From contig CAZUOJ010000002.1 of the NCBI GenBank assembly GCA_964622325.1, positions 1 to 64,000 of the forward strand: a stretch of 64,000 nt of DNA. Reading direction: 5' to 3'. Source of the stretch: JAJFUB01 sp964622325. GTDB lineage: Bacteria > Armatimonadota > Zipacnadia > Zipacnadales > UBA11051. The stretch's first letter is position 1; each line of letters starts with the position of its first letter. Shown piece by piece: positions 1-8,553 of this stretch. A program made the translations under genes and the position numbers. The notes under the pieces are model-generated. The model was given only the letters and a program-made list of their open reading frames with translations, searched no databases and was not told where the DNA came from.

Positions 1-696
1 CACGCCTCTATCATTGACGAGCTTATATGTATGAAAGGAGCCTTTTGTCAACGGCTGAGATAAACGAATTTCCAGAGGACAAATTCCATGGACAAAGCTT
101 GGCGCCGGCATCAGCGTCTGCGTTGTGACATCCACGCCATCTACAAAGATCTTTCCAATTCTGCCTGGCTGAGGCCCATGTTGTTGCGCCACAAGCCAGA
201 CGATTTTTCCGTCTTCCCGCCAGGCGATTGTTTCAATCCGAAAGGGCGGGGGCGGGGGGGAGATTGTAGCTTCCAGCCGCTGCGGGCCGGCTTTTAGCCG
301 CAGCCGGGCTGAGGCTTGCAAGGGATAACGCAGCCGAACGCTCACTTCCGCGAGGCCTTTTGGCGGCACAATGGGAGGGAATGTCCGGGCCCAGATGACT
401 TCATGACGTTCGTTCTCTCGCAGCGCCTGTAACGACTCGCCATTGAGCGCTTCTGCTTCCACGCGCACAGGCTCCGTCCCTTCATTGCGCACAAAGACTT
501 TTAACAGTCCCGCCCGGCGATCTGTGGCAGAAAAATCTGTTATGCCTGCAGCTGTCTCACTCCAGGCATAAAGAGGCCCTACATCTGCATGATAATAAGC
601 GCAATCCACAACAACAGCCGCTACAGCTCCACACGACAAGCCCACAAGCAAAAAAAATGTGCTCAAGCAATTTATGAAAATCCGCGCTGTTTTCAT
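1..696 (-). CDS. Secreted protein of unknown function, C-terminus cut by window edge
   Basis: An open frame reads from ATG at 696 to the first base of the window without a stop (232 codons), so the 3' end lies outside. The product begins MKTARIFINCLSTFFLLVG, a basic start followed by a hydrophobic stretch, which is a likely signal peptide. The rest resembles extracytoplasmic beta-sandwich material (short strands; 'VFVRNEGTEPVRVEAEALNG', typical of domains flanking secreted glycosidases). I recognise no catalytic motif. It starts 29 bases after the stop of the upstream transglutaminase-like gene, with only a weak ribosome site, so the two are probably one transcript. The codon texture matches its neighbours. 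It may be a glycosidase whose catalytic part lies beyond the edge. Confidence 0.75.
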   Translation of the reverse strand, partial: MKTARIFINCLSTFFLLVGLSCGAVAAVVVDCAYYHADVGPLYAWSETAAGITDFSATDRRAGLLKVFVRNEGTEPVRVEAEALNGESLQALRENERHEVIWARTFPPIVPPKGLAEVSVRLRYPLQASARLRLKAGPQRLEATISPPPPPFRIETIAWREDGKIVWLVAQQHGPQPGRIGKIFVDGVDVTTQTLMPAPSFVHGICPLEIRLSQPLTKGSFHTYKLVNDRGV

Positions 697-725
697 TTTT
701 ATCCGCAAATTTTCTTCTTCGATTT

Positions 726-3329
726 TTATGGCTGCACTTCTAGCGTGAAGCGCTGTTGGGCTGATTGCTGTTTATTATTCGTGACTTTAAGCACAACATC
801 AAAGCGTCCTGGAGAGGAAGGAATCCCTTCCAGCACATTGCCCTGCAGCTTTAGCCAAGATGGCCCTTTCTCCAGACTCCAATTTAATTTCTCGCGATGC
901 CAGAAGGCCGCGTTGTAGCTCCCATTACAAGTCAGATAGCCGATTGAATAGATGCTTTTCGGCTCATAACGATAAAGCTGGCCTACATGCGCGACAGGCG
1001 GCGGCGCCGTATAAATATAAGGGCGTGGCACGGCAACATAATCAGAGGGCCCGCTTTCATTGCCCTTTTCGTCAATTGCCACAACACGATAAAAAGCTTT
1101 GTTGACATTGGGCCAGGGCAGATGAGGGCCGACAACTGTCAGAGATGTTTCCTCTGTCTTTGTTATCAAATTCGGCGGCATGCGCACATCCCCCCAAAAA
1201 GGATCCTCGCCTTTTTGGGCTTTGGCGTTGTATTCTTCCATTGTGTCGCAAAAGCCCCGGCCCGTTCGCAGCATATATTCTGTATCACTGGCTGTAAAGC
1301 CCTGCTCATCGCTGCCATACACTTTATAGGCAACAGGCTTTCGGCCTTCGGGATTGGGCTGCCAGCTGATTTTGATTGTCCCATCCGACTGAACATGTGC
1401 CTGGAGATTCAGAGGCACGCCGGGGGCTTCACAGCGAAATGTCCAGGCTTCACTCCAGGGCCCCCACACGCCGTTACTGTCCAGCGCCCGGACCCGCCAA
1501 AAATATGTTTGCCCTGGATTGAGAAGCCCCACATAGGGAATGCGCCATTCCGCCTTCCCCTTGCTGGGCGTTTTCGAGACAAGCTTTTCAAAATTCGGCG
1601 ACAGAGGCCAGCGCAAATCCGGCCGCTCATACACTTCGATATGATAATCCACAATCTTTAGTTTCTCCGTTTCGGGCTTTATCCGCCCCGCCGCGTCTAC
1701 GATTTGAGCGGGCTGCCACTTGAAGACAAATTGCGTGCCTTCCACAGTCGCCCCATTGCGCGGGAAAATTGGCGCTGGCGGAGCCGTGGGCGGACGCCAC
1801 TCCGTGCGTTCCAGCCAAGCATGTGTAATTTTTACAAGATGAGGCTCAGGCGTTTCATCCGTATATTCAATCCGATTGTCGCCGACAACAAGCTCTGGCA
1901 TTCCCAATAGCGACATCTGTACATCATTGTCAAATATCACATTATGCACAAAGCTGCCCGCTTCTCCCTGAAATTCAAGCCGCACAAAAAATTCATACAT
2001 TGGCTTGCCGCGGGGAGAAATCAGACTATCAAAACGCGGCGTCGCATAGCCTTCCTCCGGGCCGCGTCGCTCATAAACGGATTGCCATTGCTGATCATCT
2101 GGCGAAAAGCTCCAGCGCAAATACGCGTTTTCGCCCACGAGCCTGTAAGAGGCGCGAATCTGCGCCCCGACGAATATCCACGGCGAAGCCAGCCGCCAGA
2201 CAACACTGACAGGCTTTGTCGTATCGGCGGGACGTAGCCCCGCTTTTTCCCCAGACGAAGAAGAAGCGGCTGCCTCCGCCACATTTTCGGCGCGCAGAAC
2301 GCCTTTTCGCCAAACAGGCTTTTCAAGAGGCACACGATAAAGCCATTTGCCATTGCGCAGATTGTTATAGGCAGCGCCCCACAGACGTAGCGAGCCAATG
2401 CCGTCATGCCATGGCTCGCCAGGCTTCGCTTCTTCCCCTGCGGAATATTCCTTGCCGATATGCGTCCAGCGCCATTCTACACTTTCTCCCGGCCGGAGCC
2501 GGAAAAACATTGTATGCTTTGTAAAGCGGGGCCGCTCGCCCCCACGTTCGCCTTCGTAGCCATAAAGAGAAGCCGAAAATTGATCCAGCAAAGGATCCTC
2601 CGGCTCCCCAATGCCGTATGTATGCGTTCGTTTCATCAAATCATGATCGCGCACAATTTCCGCTTCCGAAGCAATCGTCTTATTATCCCGCCGCAGGCAA
2701 ATGACATGCTCATCTCCATCCAGCATGTGCCATTCGCCCTCGTAAAAAACTTCTGTAACAACATGGCCCACAGGACGGCCATACCTCGTTTTCAAGCCTG
2801 CTGCCTTGAACATATCATCCAGGACAACGGCATCATTGCCGCATAATGTGTAGCCATACACATTATGCACTTTTACAGCGTCATCACATTCCCGATCCCA
2901 TGTGCACGCATGAAAGCGATGTTTACGCTCCCATTCCCACAGGGCCCGCGCTTTTTCGGCGTCTGTTGTGCAGCCCTGAATTGCTTCCGCCACAATTTTT
3001 TCCAGCGTCCGCCAATCGCCTTTTCCGTTCACTGTCAGCCACGGATTGATCACATCTGTATCGCCGATATTTTCGATGCGGCAATACAAATTTGGCTGCC
3101 AGCCCTGTCTGTAAGCGCCGTAGCTTATCGGCATGCGTGTCATCACGCCATCCACATAGCCTTTAAAAGGAATCGTATAGACGCGAGAATTTGTTGTCAC
3201 AATCTGCACAAAACGACGCTGCCGATCGGAGGGGAGATTTTCTTGAGGCTTGCGGGGCGGCCCCTGCACGGAGGAAAACGCCCATGAAGACAGGCAAAGA
3301 AGAAAGAATAATAAATTTGGCAAGCGCAT
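726..3329 (-). CDS. Secreted transglutaminase-like protein with FN3 and Ig-like domains
   Basis: 867 residues. A signal peptide (about residues 1-23, ending SSVQG) predicts export. Residues ~110-215 form a transglutaminase-like core with a plausible Cys163-His189-Asp204 triad ('GYTLCGNDA', 'RPVGHVVTEVF', 'HMLDGDEH'). A beta-rich middle (~230-510) follows, then a fibronectin III-like region (~515-635, 'GQTYFWRVRALDSNGVWGPW'), a second FN3 (~636-780, 'FYRVVAIDEKGNESGPSDY') and a C-terminal putative Ig (He_PIG-type) domain ('GPSWLKLQGNVLEGIPSSPG'). Such proteins are thought to hydrolyse or cross-link peptides or act at the cell surface; the substrate is unknown. The start at 3329 is supported by AGGAGG about 8 bases upstream. 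It heads a two-gene run with the edge-cut secreted protein. Confidence 0.8.
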   Translation of the reverse strand: MRLPNLLFFLLCLSSWAFSSVQGPPRKPQENLPSDRQRRFVQIVTTNSRVYTIPFKGYVDGVMTRMPISYGAYRQGWQPNLYCRIENIGDTDVINPWLTVNGKGDWRTLEKIVAEAIQGCTTDAEKARALWEWERKHRFHACTWDRECDDAVKVHNVYGYTLCGNDAVVLDDMFKAAGLKTRYGRPVGHVVTEVFYEGEWHMLDGDEHVICLRRDNKTIASEAEIVRDHDLMKRTHTYGIGEPEDPLLDQFSASLYGYEGERGGERPRFTKHTMFFRLRPGESVEWRWTHIGKEYSAGEEAKPGEPWHDGIGSLRLWGAAYNNLRNGKWLYRVPLEKPVWRKGVLRAENVAEAAASSSSGEKAGLRPADTTKPVSVVWRLASPWIFVGAQIRASYRLVGENAYLRWSFSPDDQQWQSVYERRGPEEGYATPRFDSLISPRGKPMYEFFVRLEFQGEAGSFVHNVIFDNDVQMSLLGMPELVVGDNRIEYTDETPEPHLVKITHAWLERTEWRPPTAPPAPIFPRNGATVEGTQFVFKWQPAQIVDAAGRIKPETEKLKIVDYHIEVYERPDLRWPLSPNFEKLVSKTPSKGKAEWRIPYVGLLNPGQTYFWRVRALDSNGVWGPWSEAWTFRCEAPGVPLNLQAHVQSDGTIKISWQPNPEGRKPVAYKVYGSDEQGFTASDTEYMLRTGRGFCDTMEEYNAKAQKGEDPFWGDVRMPPNLITKTEETSLTVVGPHLPWPNVNKAFYRVVAIDEKGNESGPSDYVAVPRPYIYTAPPPVAHVGQLYRYEPKSIYSIGYLTCNGSYNAAFWHREKLNWSLEKGPSWLKLQGNVLEGIPSSPGRFDVVLKVTNNKQQSAQQRFTLEVQP

Positions 3330-3425
3330 ATGGGCCCTCCTAACTCGGAAATTATCATTCTTTTTTTCTCATAAAGCGCTTGATTGCCCTGTGCTTCCGA
3401 AAAAGCATTTTTTGCAGCGCTTGCG

Positions 3426-5048
3426 CTAATCCCAGCCCAATATCTGAATTCCCTCTGGGACTAGCTTAAAGCGCAAGGCGCGAATAGCGCTGCCCTCGCC
3501 CTCTTCATAATACACGGCCAATATGCTGCCATCTTTCAGCTCTACAGTAGCCGGATAAGCGCCAATCACATGATCCAGAATATAGGGCCCCTGCCATGTC
3601 TTGGCCTCATCCCGGCTGATATGCAGTGCTGTTTGGGGCACACGGTGCGTCAGCAATATCTCGCCCGTGCTCAGGCGCGTAAAATGGGGCGCATGCCCCG
3701 GAAAGCCGATATCATATACAGGGCTCCATGTGAGCCCAAGATCCCGGCTCATTGCATAATGCATGTTTATTTTGCTGCTGCGCAAAGCCGCATATAAAGT
3801 GCCATCGCGCAGCAATATCACATCTGTTTCTGCATCTAAGGGCAATTGGGCTTCGCGGCCTATGGGAATTGGCTCGCTCCATGTCTGTCCGCCGTCTGTG
3901 GAGCGTACAACGCCGCCGTAAGAATACGATCCCGCCTCTGTATACACGCCTAAAATCAATGTCCCATCCGGCATCTGCCGCACAGGCGCTGAGCAAGCCC
4001 ACATTTCCGGCGTTACAGGCTGGGCGTTGTGTTCCCATGTTTGGCCGCCGTCAAACGAACGCACAATCAGGCTGCGATAGCGTATTTTTCCTTTATCCTG
4101 CCAATAATTGAAGAAGCTACAGATGAGCTGGCCGTTGGACAAAGCAGCGATATGTGGATCGCGATTGTCCTGGGCGTCATCATAGAGAATCTGGGGCGCG
4201 CTCCATGTGCGGCCTTCATCCGATGAGCGGACATAACAAATGCGGCCGCCTTGCGGCCAGGCCTCATTGGGCAAAGAGACATGGCCATAGCCCGCGTAAA
4301 AAACGCACATAATATCGCCATTGGGCAGCCGGCAAGCATCGGGGAAGGCCTGATAAGGCCCGGCGGCTGCACCCTGGGAAATGATTTTGTAAGGCGGGCT
4401 TTCCTGTTTCAGCGGCTCATTCATCGTAATGCGCTCCCCTTCTATTTTTAAATGGCGAAATGTCACGCGTCCCTGGCTTGTGCCCAAGCCCACTCGCCCC
4501 CCTTTCAGCGCCTGTTCTGTATCCTGAGCTCGAATAATTTCCTCGCCGTCTAATATGACGACAATTTCGTCGCCTTTGATTTCCGCCACAATTTGATGCC
4601 AGATATCTTCCGTCAGGCGTAAACAGCGCGCACGGCGCAATTCAATCCAGGGATTTTGCGGCGTGGAGCGTGTGATGATGACATTATGATTTTTCGTGTC
4701 CAGATGTATCCAGTAATATGTCAGCGTGCCTGTGGCGCGCAGGATTAAAGCAGCGGCGCGGACGCCGGGCCCTTCGGGATGGACGCGGAACTCTACGCTC
4801 AAGCGCGTATCGCTGAAAGCAGGCTCCTTGAGAATAGCGGCGCAAAGACGCTGTGGACTTTTTTGTTCTAATTCGCCTGCGCGAAATTCCCATTCGCCCT
4901 CGCCCAGCCAAAAAGATTTGCGCAGCTGAGGGGAAATAGGGGCTTGCCATACAATTGGCTCAGCATATAGGCACGAGACACAGCTCCAGATATAAAGCCC
5001 CCCTATAATGGCGAGGCCTAAAGAGCGCTTAAACAAAGAGAGACACAT
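3426..5048 (-). CDS. Secreted sialidase-like (BNR repeat) protein
   Basis: About 540 residues. I prefer ATG at 5048 over the upstream in-frame TTG at 5075, because it gives a clean signal peptide (MCLSLFKRSLGLAIIGGLY) preceded by GAAGGG. Residues ~30-210 look like a LamG/DUF1080-type concanavalin fold ('VEFRVHPEGPGVRAAALILR', 'YYWIHLDTKNHNV'). The rest is a six-bladed sialidase-like propeller with at least five Asp boxes (S-x-D-x-G-x-x-W): SSDEGRTWSAP, SFDGGQTWEH, STDGGQTWSEP, SRDLGLTWSP and SRDEAKTWQG. GH33-type exo-sialidases share this fold, but I cannot confirm the arginine triad, so the glycan target is open. It is probably exported and acts on polysaccharide or glycoprotein. The gene lies about 100 bases upstream of the transglutaminase-like gene. 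Confidence 0.8.
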   Translation of the reverse strand: MCLSLFKRSLGLAIIGGLYIWSCVSCLYAEPIVWQAPISPQLRKSFWLGEGEWEFRAGELEQKSPQRLCAAILKEPAFSDTRLSVEFRVHPEGPGVRAAALILRATGTLTYYWIHLDTKNHNVIITRSTPQNPWIELRRARCLRLTEDIWHQIVAEIKGDEIVVILDGEEIIRAQDTEQALKGGRVGLGTSQGRVTFRHLKIEGERITMNEPLKQESPPYKIISQGAAAGPYQAFPDACRLPNGDIMCVFYAGYGHVSLPNEAWPQGGRICYVRSSDEGRTWSAPQILYDDAQDNRDPHIAALSNGQLICSFFNYWQDKGKIRYRSLIVRSFDGGQTWEHNAQPVTPEMWACSAPVRQMPDGTLILGVYTEAGSYSYGGVVRSTDGGQTWSEPIPIGREAQLPLDAETDVILLRDGTLYAALRSSKINMHYAMSRDLGLTWSPVYDIGFPGHAPHFTRLSTGEILLTHRVPQTALHISRDEAKTWQGPYILDHVIGAYPATVELKDGSILAVYYEEGEGSAIRALRFKLVPEGIQILGWD

Positions 5049-5096
5049 AAGCTCTATTATCCCTTCTAGAAGCAATTATTTTGCTTTTGCTTTTTG

Positions 5097-5285
5097 CTAA
5101 TGAGGAGTTTCCGAGTTTTCTTCAGCTTCCCAAAGTTCTTTCGTTTCTTCTAGCAACTTTTTCCCACTCCAAGGGACATTTAACAGTCCCTCACAGCGTG
5201 AAGCGTAGGAGGCCACAAGTATCCAGGGCAAGCCCAAGCTATCTAAGCGGCGCGCCACATCGCTTAACACCTCTATTTGTTCCAT
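5097..5285 (-). pseudogene. Truncated nucleotidyltransferase remnant
   Basis: A 62-residue frame starting MEQIEVLSDVARRLDSLGLP. Its first ~30 residues resemble the N-terminus of MNT/DUF6036-type nucleotidyltransferases, where 'LPWMLVGSFAS' leads into the catalytic Gly-Ser. Here the segment reads LPWILVASYASRCEGLL, then turns into unrelated sequence and stops, so the G-S, the catalytic Asp pair and most of the fold are missing. It overlaps the preceding small gene by 13 bases, the coupling usual for the intact pair. I infer a decayed copy, possibly still translated as a short peptide. The family assignment rests on memory of the motif and needs a profile search. Confidence 0.5.
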
Positions 5286-5491
5286 TCCATCAGCCTCCGC
5301 CTAACTTCAGCTTCAATTTGGCTTGATCTTAATTGCGGAAAGCGATTGCGGATGGAGGCTTCCAACAGGCGTCGCGCTTGGGCATGCATGGCGGACATTA
5401 ATCGTAACTTATCCGGGCCTGACATCGCCCGCAAGCGCCTATAATATCTCCGCCGCGCCTGCACACGCAATAATGTGTCTTCGTATTTCAT
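5273..5491 (-). CDS. Small basic protein, partner of the nucleotidyltransferase remnant
   Basis: 72 residues, Arg-rich and predicted helical (MKYEDTLLRVQARRRYYRRL...). Helical proteins of this size are commonly encoded directly before a nucleotidyltransferase in two-gene modules that look like toxin-antitoxin pairs. The downstream frame starts inside the last codons of this one (13-base overlap), which supports translational coupling. With the partner truncated, this gene may be a relic. No DNA-binding motif is evident. It sits between the sialidase-like gene and thuA on the same strand. Confidence 0.5.
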   Translation of the reverse strand: MKYEDTLLRVQARRRYYRRLRAMSGPDKLRLMSAMHAQARRLLEASIRNRFPQLRSSQIEAEVRRRLMEWNK

Positions 5492-5580
5492 TCCGTCAAT
5501 CCATGCTTTTATTCAAAAAAGCTTTGCTCTTTGTCGTAGCTGATTTGTTCTCCTAAAAACTTTTTGAGGCTAAGGCGTTG

Positions 5581-6216
5581 TTAATCAGCGCGCGCTGCCC
5601 ATTTCAAGCCGCGCGTGACCATTGTGATTACAGGCGGCATAGCGAGCACGCTGGCGCTATGGCCCAGCGAACAATAAAACACGCGTCCCGCGCCATACAT
5701 CTTTTTCCAGGTCACAGGCATCACGACATTGTCATAATCGGGGAATATCGTTGTCGCCAGGACGATATTAATGGGATCCACATGCATATAATATTGCTCA
5801 GATTCCACATCGAAATCTTCCAGGCCCTCTGTAATAGGATCGGGCGTAGGGCCGATATTGACGCGATAAGGCCGGATTCCGCCCGGATGGGCGACCCATT
5901 GCCCTCCACACATAAATTGATATTCCGTTTGCTCGCGAAAGGCATCACACATCCCGCCGTGAATGCCCCCAAAGCCTACGCCGCTGCGGACCGCATTTAA
6001 GAGCGGCATGAGCTGCTCATTTTCAATTTTGCCCATCGTCCAATTATTAATAATCAGATCCAGAGATTTGAGCTTTTCTTCGTCCCTGTACGCATCCAGC
6101 GTATTGGCCAGCTCCACGACAAAGCCCTCTTGACGCAGGCTCTCAGCCATAATCTGAGCCGTTTGCTCCGGCTCATGCCCTTCCCAGCCGCCCCAAACAA
6201 TTAATGCTTTTTTCAT
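5581..6216 (-). CDS. ThuA domain protein
   Basis: 211 residues from ATG at 6216, which is preceded by AAAGGAG at good distance; an in-frame upstream start at 6249 lacks a site. The sequence shows the ThuA (trehalose-utilisation, class I glutamine amidotransferase-like) fold: 'KALIVWGGWEGHEPEQT' at the start, 'GVGFGGIHGGMCDAFRE' in the middle, 'VMPVTWKKMYGAGRVFYCSLGH' near the end. No catalytic Cys is seen at the nucleophile elbow, as is usual for ThuA. The biochemical role is unknown; the family co-occurs with sugar dehydrogenases and isomerases, as here. It follows the membrane-spermidine synthase fusion by 33 bases and is probably cotranscribed. Confidence 0.85.
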   Translation of the reverse strand: MKKALIVWGGWEGHEPEQTAQIMAESLRQEGFVVELANTLDAYRDEEKLKSLDLIINNWTMGKIENEQLMPLLNAVRSGVGFGGIHGGMCDAFREQTEYQFMCGGQWVAHPGGIRPYRVNIGPTPDPITEGLEDFDVESEQYYMHVDPINIVLATTIFPDYDNVVMPVTWKKMYGAGRVFYCSLGHSASVLAMPPVITMVTRGLKWAARAD

Positions 6217-6249
6217 TGTTTTCGCACTCCTTTGCTTTTTTCCAAACAA

Positions 6250-8376
6250 TTATTTCAATATTTGGAACAAATTATAATAATCGTCTGTCCATAGCCGCAA
6301 GCGGCGAATGGCCCCCAGGGGCGTGGCGGCCGCTTTGATATGGGGATCGTGGAGCAGCCGCGGGCTTTTTGTCAGAAGCATCCAGTGCGCTGAATATGTT
6401 GCCGGTCCCCGTTTGTTAATGATGAGAAACGCGCCCAGGCCGTAATAATCTGCCATTGCCTTCACGACGGGCCTTAAATCCAAAAAGCGATTGGAGATGT
6501 TCACGGCAATAACGCCGTCAGGCTGACGCAGATGCTTCAGATATATCTCAAAGGCTTCCTTTGTCAACAGATGAGCGGGCACAGAGTCGCTGCTGAAAGC
6601 ATCCATAACAAGAATATCAAATTGTTGCGAGCCCATCTCCCGCCATTCCCGCTCCAGCGTCAGCCGCGCATCGCCCAGCTTCACTTCAACACGTGCAGGC
6701 GTATCGGACAGATATGTAAAATAACGCGGATTGCGCGCGCATTCTTCGATAGCCGGATTTATCTCGTAAAAGCGACACAAATCTCCAGGCTGCCCATACA
6801 CAGCCACATTGCCCGTCCCCAGGCCCATGACGCCGATCCGCAGCGGCTGTGGCGGCTCAGCGCGCCGACGGGGATGACGCGTGATAGCCAGCCCCAGCCC
6901 GGATTCGGGGCTATAATAGCTGATGGCCTCGCGCCGCCGCTGGGGATGCACATATTGCAGGCCGTGGATCGTCGCTCCATGCACAAGCGAATGGAGCCGA
7001 TTTTCCGGATCCTCGCGATTATAATCCTCTACACGAAAGATGCCATAAAAATTGCGATGGGACATAATCACAGGCGCCCGCTCCTGCCGAAAATGATAGA
7101 TTACAGGGGCCATTAGGGCTAACGCGGCGAAAGCCGCCGTTAGAGGCCGACGCAGAGCGGACGGCAAAACAGGCCAGCGCCACAGTCCTGCCAGGCCTAA
7201 AGCCCAGCAGCCGAAGACAGCCAGATGCAATTCATAAAAGCGTGTAAAAATAAGCGGAGCGATGAGCCCGACAAATATGCCGCCCAGCGCCCCGCCTAAA
7301 GACAGCGAGAGATAAAAGGCTGTCAAATGCCGTGGATGGGGCTTGCGTGCCACTAATTCGCCATGACAAAACATACAGCAAATGAACAGGGCAAGGGAAT
7401 ATATAGCAATTTGCGCGCGCATAGGCGTATCCAGAGGGCGCATCATTATCCAAAAAAGAACAGGCAGGATAAGAAGCATGGCGGGAAGATAAACGCGGCG
7501 ATCGTACCAGCGAGGGCTATCAAAACAGATAATAAAGGATAAAAGATACAGGCTGAGCGGCAAAATCCACAAAAATGGAATGACGGCCAGCTCCTGGCAT
7601 AGCTGATTAGTTACAGCCAGAAGCATCACAGAAGCTAAGGCGGGCAGGCCAATCCAGACAAGCCAATGCCGCGCCGTAACATTTTCCGTTGCGCTTCCGT
7701 CGCCTGGAGCTTCTCCCGCCTCCTGGCCTGCATGCCCTGTTTCGTTTGTATTGGCTGAAGAAAGGAGCCGCGCTTTGCGGATAGCCATCAGGGCACAGGC
7801 GAAATAGCCCAGCGCATACAGCCCATATAGTCCTCCCCACACAGACGCCTGCGCCCGTAGCGCCAGCGCCGGCTCAATGACAAAAGGATAGCTGAGCAGC
7901 GCCAGCAAAGAGCCCACATTGGAAAGCATATACAGCCGATAGGGAGATCGGCCGGGCATTATGCGACTCAGCCAGGCCTGTAAAAGAGGGCTTGTTGTCG
8001 CCAGCACAAAATAGGGCAGCCCCACGGCGAGACTCAATAGCCGCAAAATTTGCCATACGGGCGCCTCGGGACTTTGGGGCTTATAGGAAGCATCGGGAAT
8101 TATCGGGACGCCCCATTTATGGATTTGCGCGATGAGCACAGCAAGCGCCCCGAATAACACGAGGCTTTGTAAAGCCGCTTGCCGCGGAAGCCGCAGCCGC
8201 ATCAGCCCATGCGCATAGGCGTAGCCCGCCAGCAATAGCACTTGAAAAAATAACATGCATGTTGTCCACACTGCCGGCGTGCCGCCGTACCACGGCAATA
8301 TACAGCGCGCAATAATCGGCTGCACTTGAAACAATAAAAAGGCGCCTAAAAAGATTGGAAACGCATATTGTCGCAA
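6250..8376 (-). CDS. Membrane protein fused to spermidine synthase-like methyltransferase fold
   Basis: 708 residues. Residues 1 to ~420 hold about eleven hydrophobic helices, the MFS-like half of the 'fused MFS/spermidine synthase' family. From ~440 a Rossmann methyltransferase fold follows, with the SAM/dcSAM glycine loop 'RIGVMGLGTGNVAVYG', an acidic residue in 'FYEINPAIEE', 'VKLGDARLTL' and 'ILVMDAFSSDSVP' (the D-A-F-S-S-D motif of spermidine synthases). Its substrate is unproven; polyamine-like transfer at the membrane is a guess. The start is TTG at 8376, chosen because AAGGAG lies seven bases upstream and no nearby ATG fits. It probably leads a unit with thuA. Confidence 0.85.
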   Translation of the reverse strand: MRQYAFPIFLGAFLLFQVQPIIARCILPWYGGTPAVWTTCMLFFQVLLLAGYAYAHGLMRLRLPRQAALQSLVLFGALAVLIAQIHKWGVPIIPDASYKPQSPEAPVWQILRLLSLAVGLPYFVLATTSPLLQAWLSRIMPGRSPYRLYMLSNVGSLLALLSYPFVIEPALALRAQASVWGGLYGLYALGYFACALMAIRKARLLSSANTNETGHAGQEAGEAPGDGSATENVTARHWLVWIGLPALASVMLLAVTNQLCQELAVIPFLWILPLSLYLLSFIICFDSPRWYDRRVYLPAMLLILPVLFWIMMRPLDTPMRAQIAIYSLALFICCMFCHGELVARKPHPRHLTAFYLSLSLGGALGGIFVGLIAPLIFTRFYELHLAVFGCWALGLAGLWRWPVLPSALRRPLTAAFAALALMAPVIYHFRQERAPVIMSHRNFYGIFRVEDYNREDPENRLHSLVHGATIHGLQYVHPQRRREAISYYSPESGLGLAITRHPRRRAEPPQPLRIGVMGLGTGNVAVYGQPGDLCRFYEINPAIEECARNPRYFTYLSDTPARVEVKLGDARLTLEREWREMGSQQFDILVMDAFSSDSVPAHLLTKEAFEIYLKHLRQPDGVIAVNISNRFLDLRPVVKAMADYYGLGAFLIINKRGPATYSAHWMLLTKSPRLLHDPHIKAAATPLGAIRRLRLWTDDYYNLFQILK

Positions 8377-8553
8377 TGCTGATCTCCTTCTCGTGCTGCG
8401 CTCGCAATGACATTTGTCCGAATATAGACATCTATTCCTATTATGGCAATGCCGAAGGACAAAATAATACAGTATGGCAATTTCTGAGCAGGCTTCTCAA
8501 CAGCGCGTTCAAGAGGCCTTATGCGTCGCTTTTTCCGGGATGATTGGCTGTGC

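Noticed and set aside
88..297. A small plus-strand frame of 69 codons
   Set aside because: It overlaps a minus-strand frame with signal peptide that is open to the window edge; no ribosome site or similarity.
987..1661. A 224-codon plus-strand frame opposite the transglutaminase gene
   Set aside because: It lies inside the 867-residue gene with full domain support on the other strand, has no domain and no ribosome site; it is an antisense shadow. The same applies to 16952-17626 minus, 23518-24204 minus and 58810-59481 plus.
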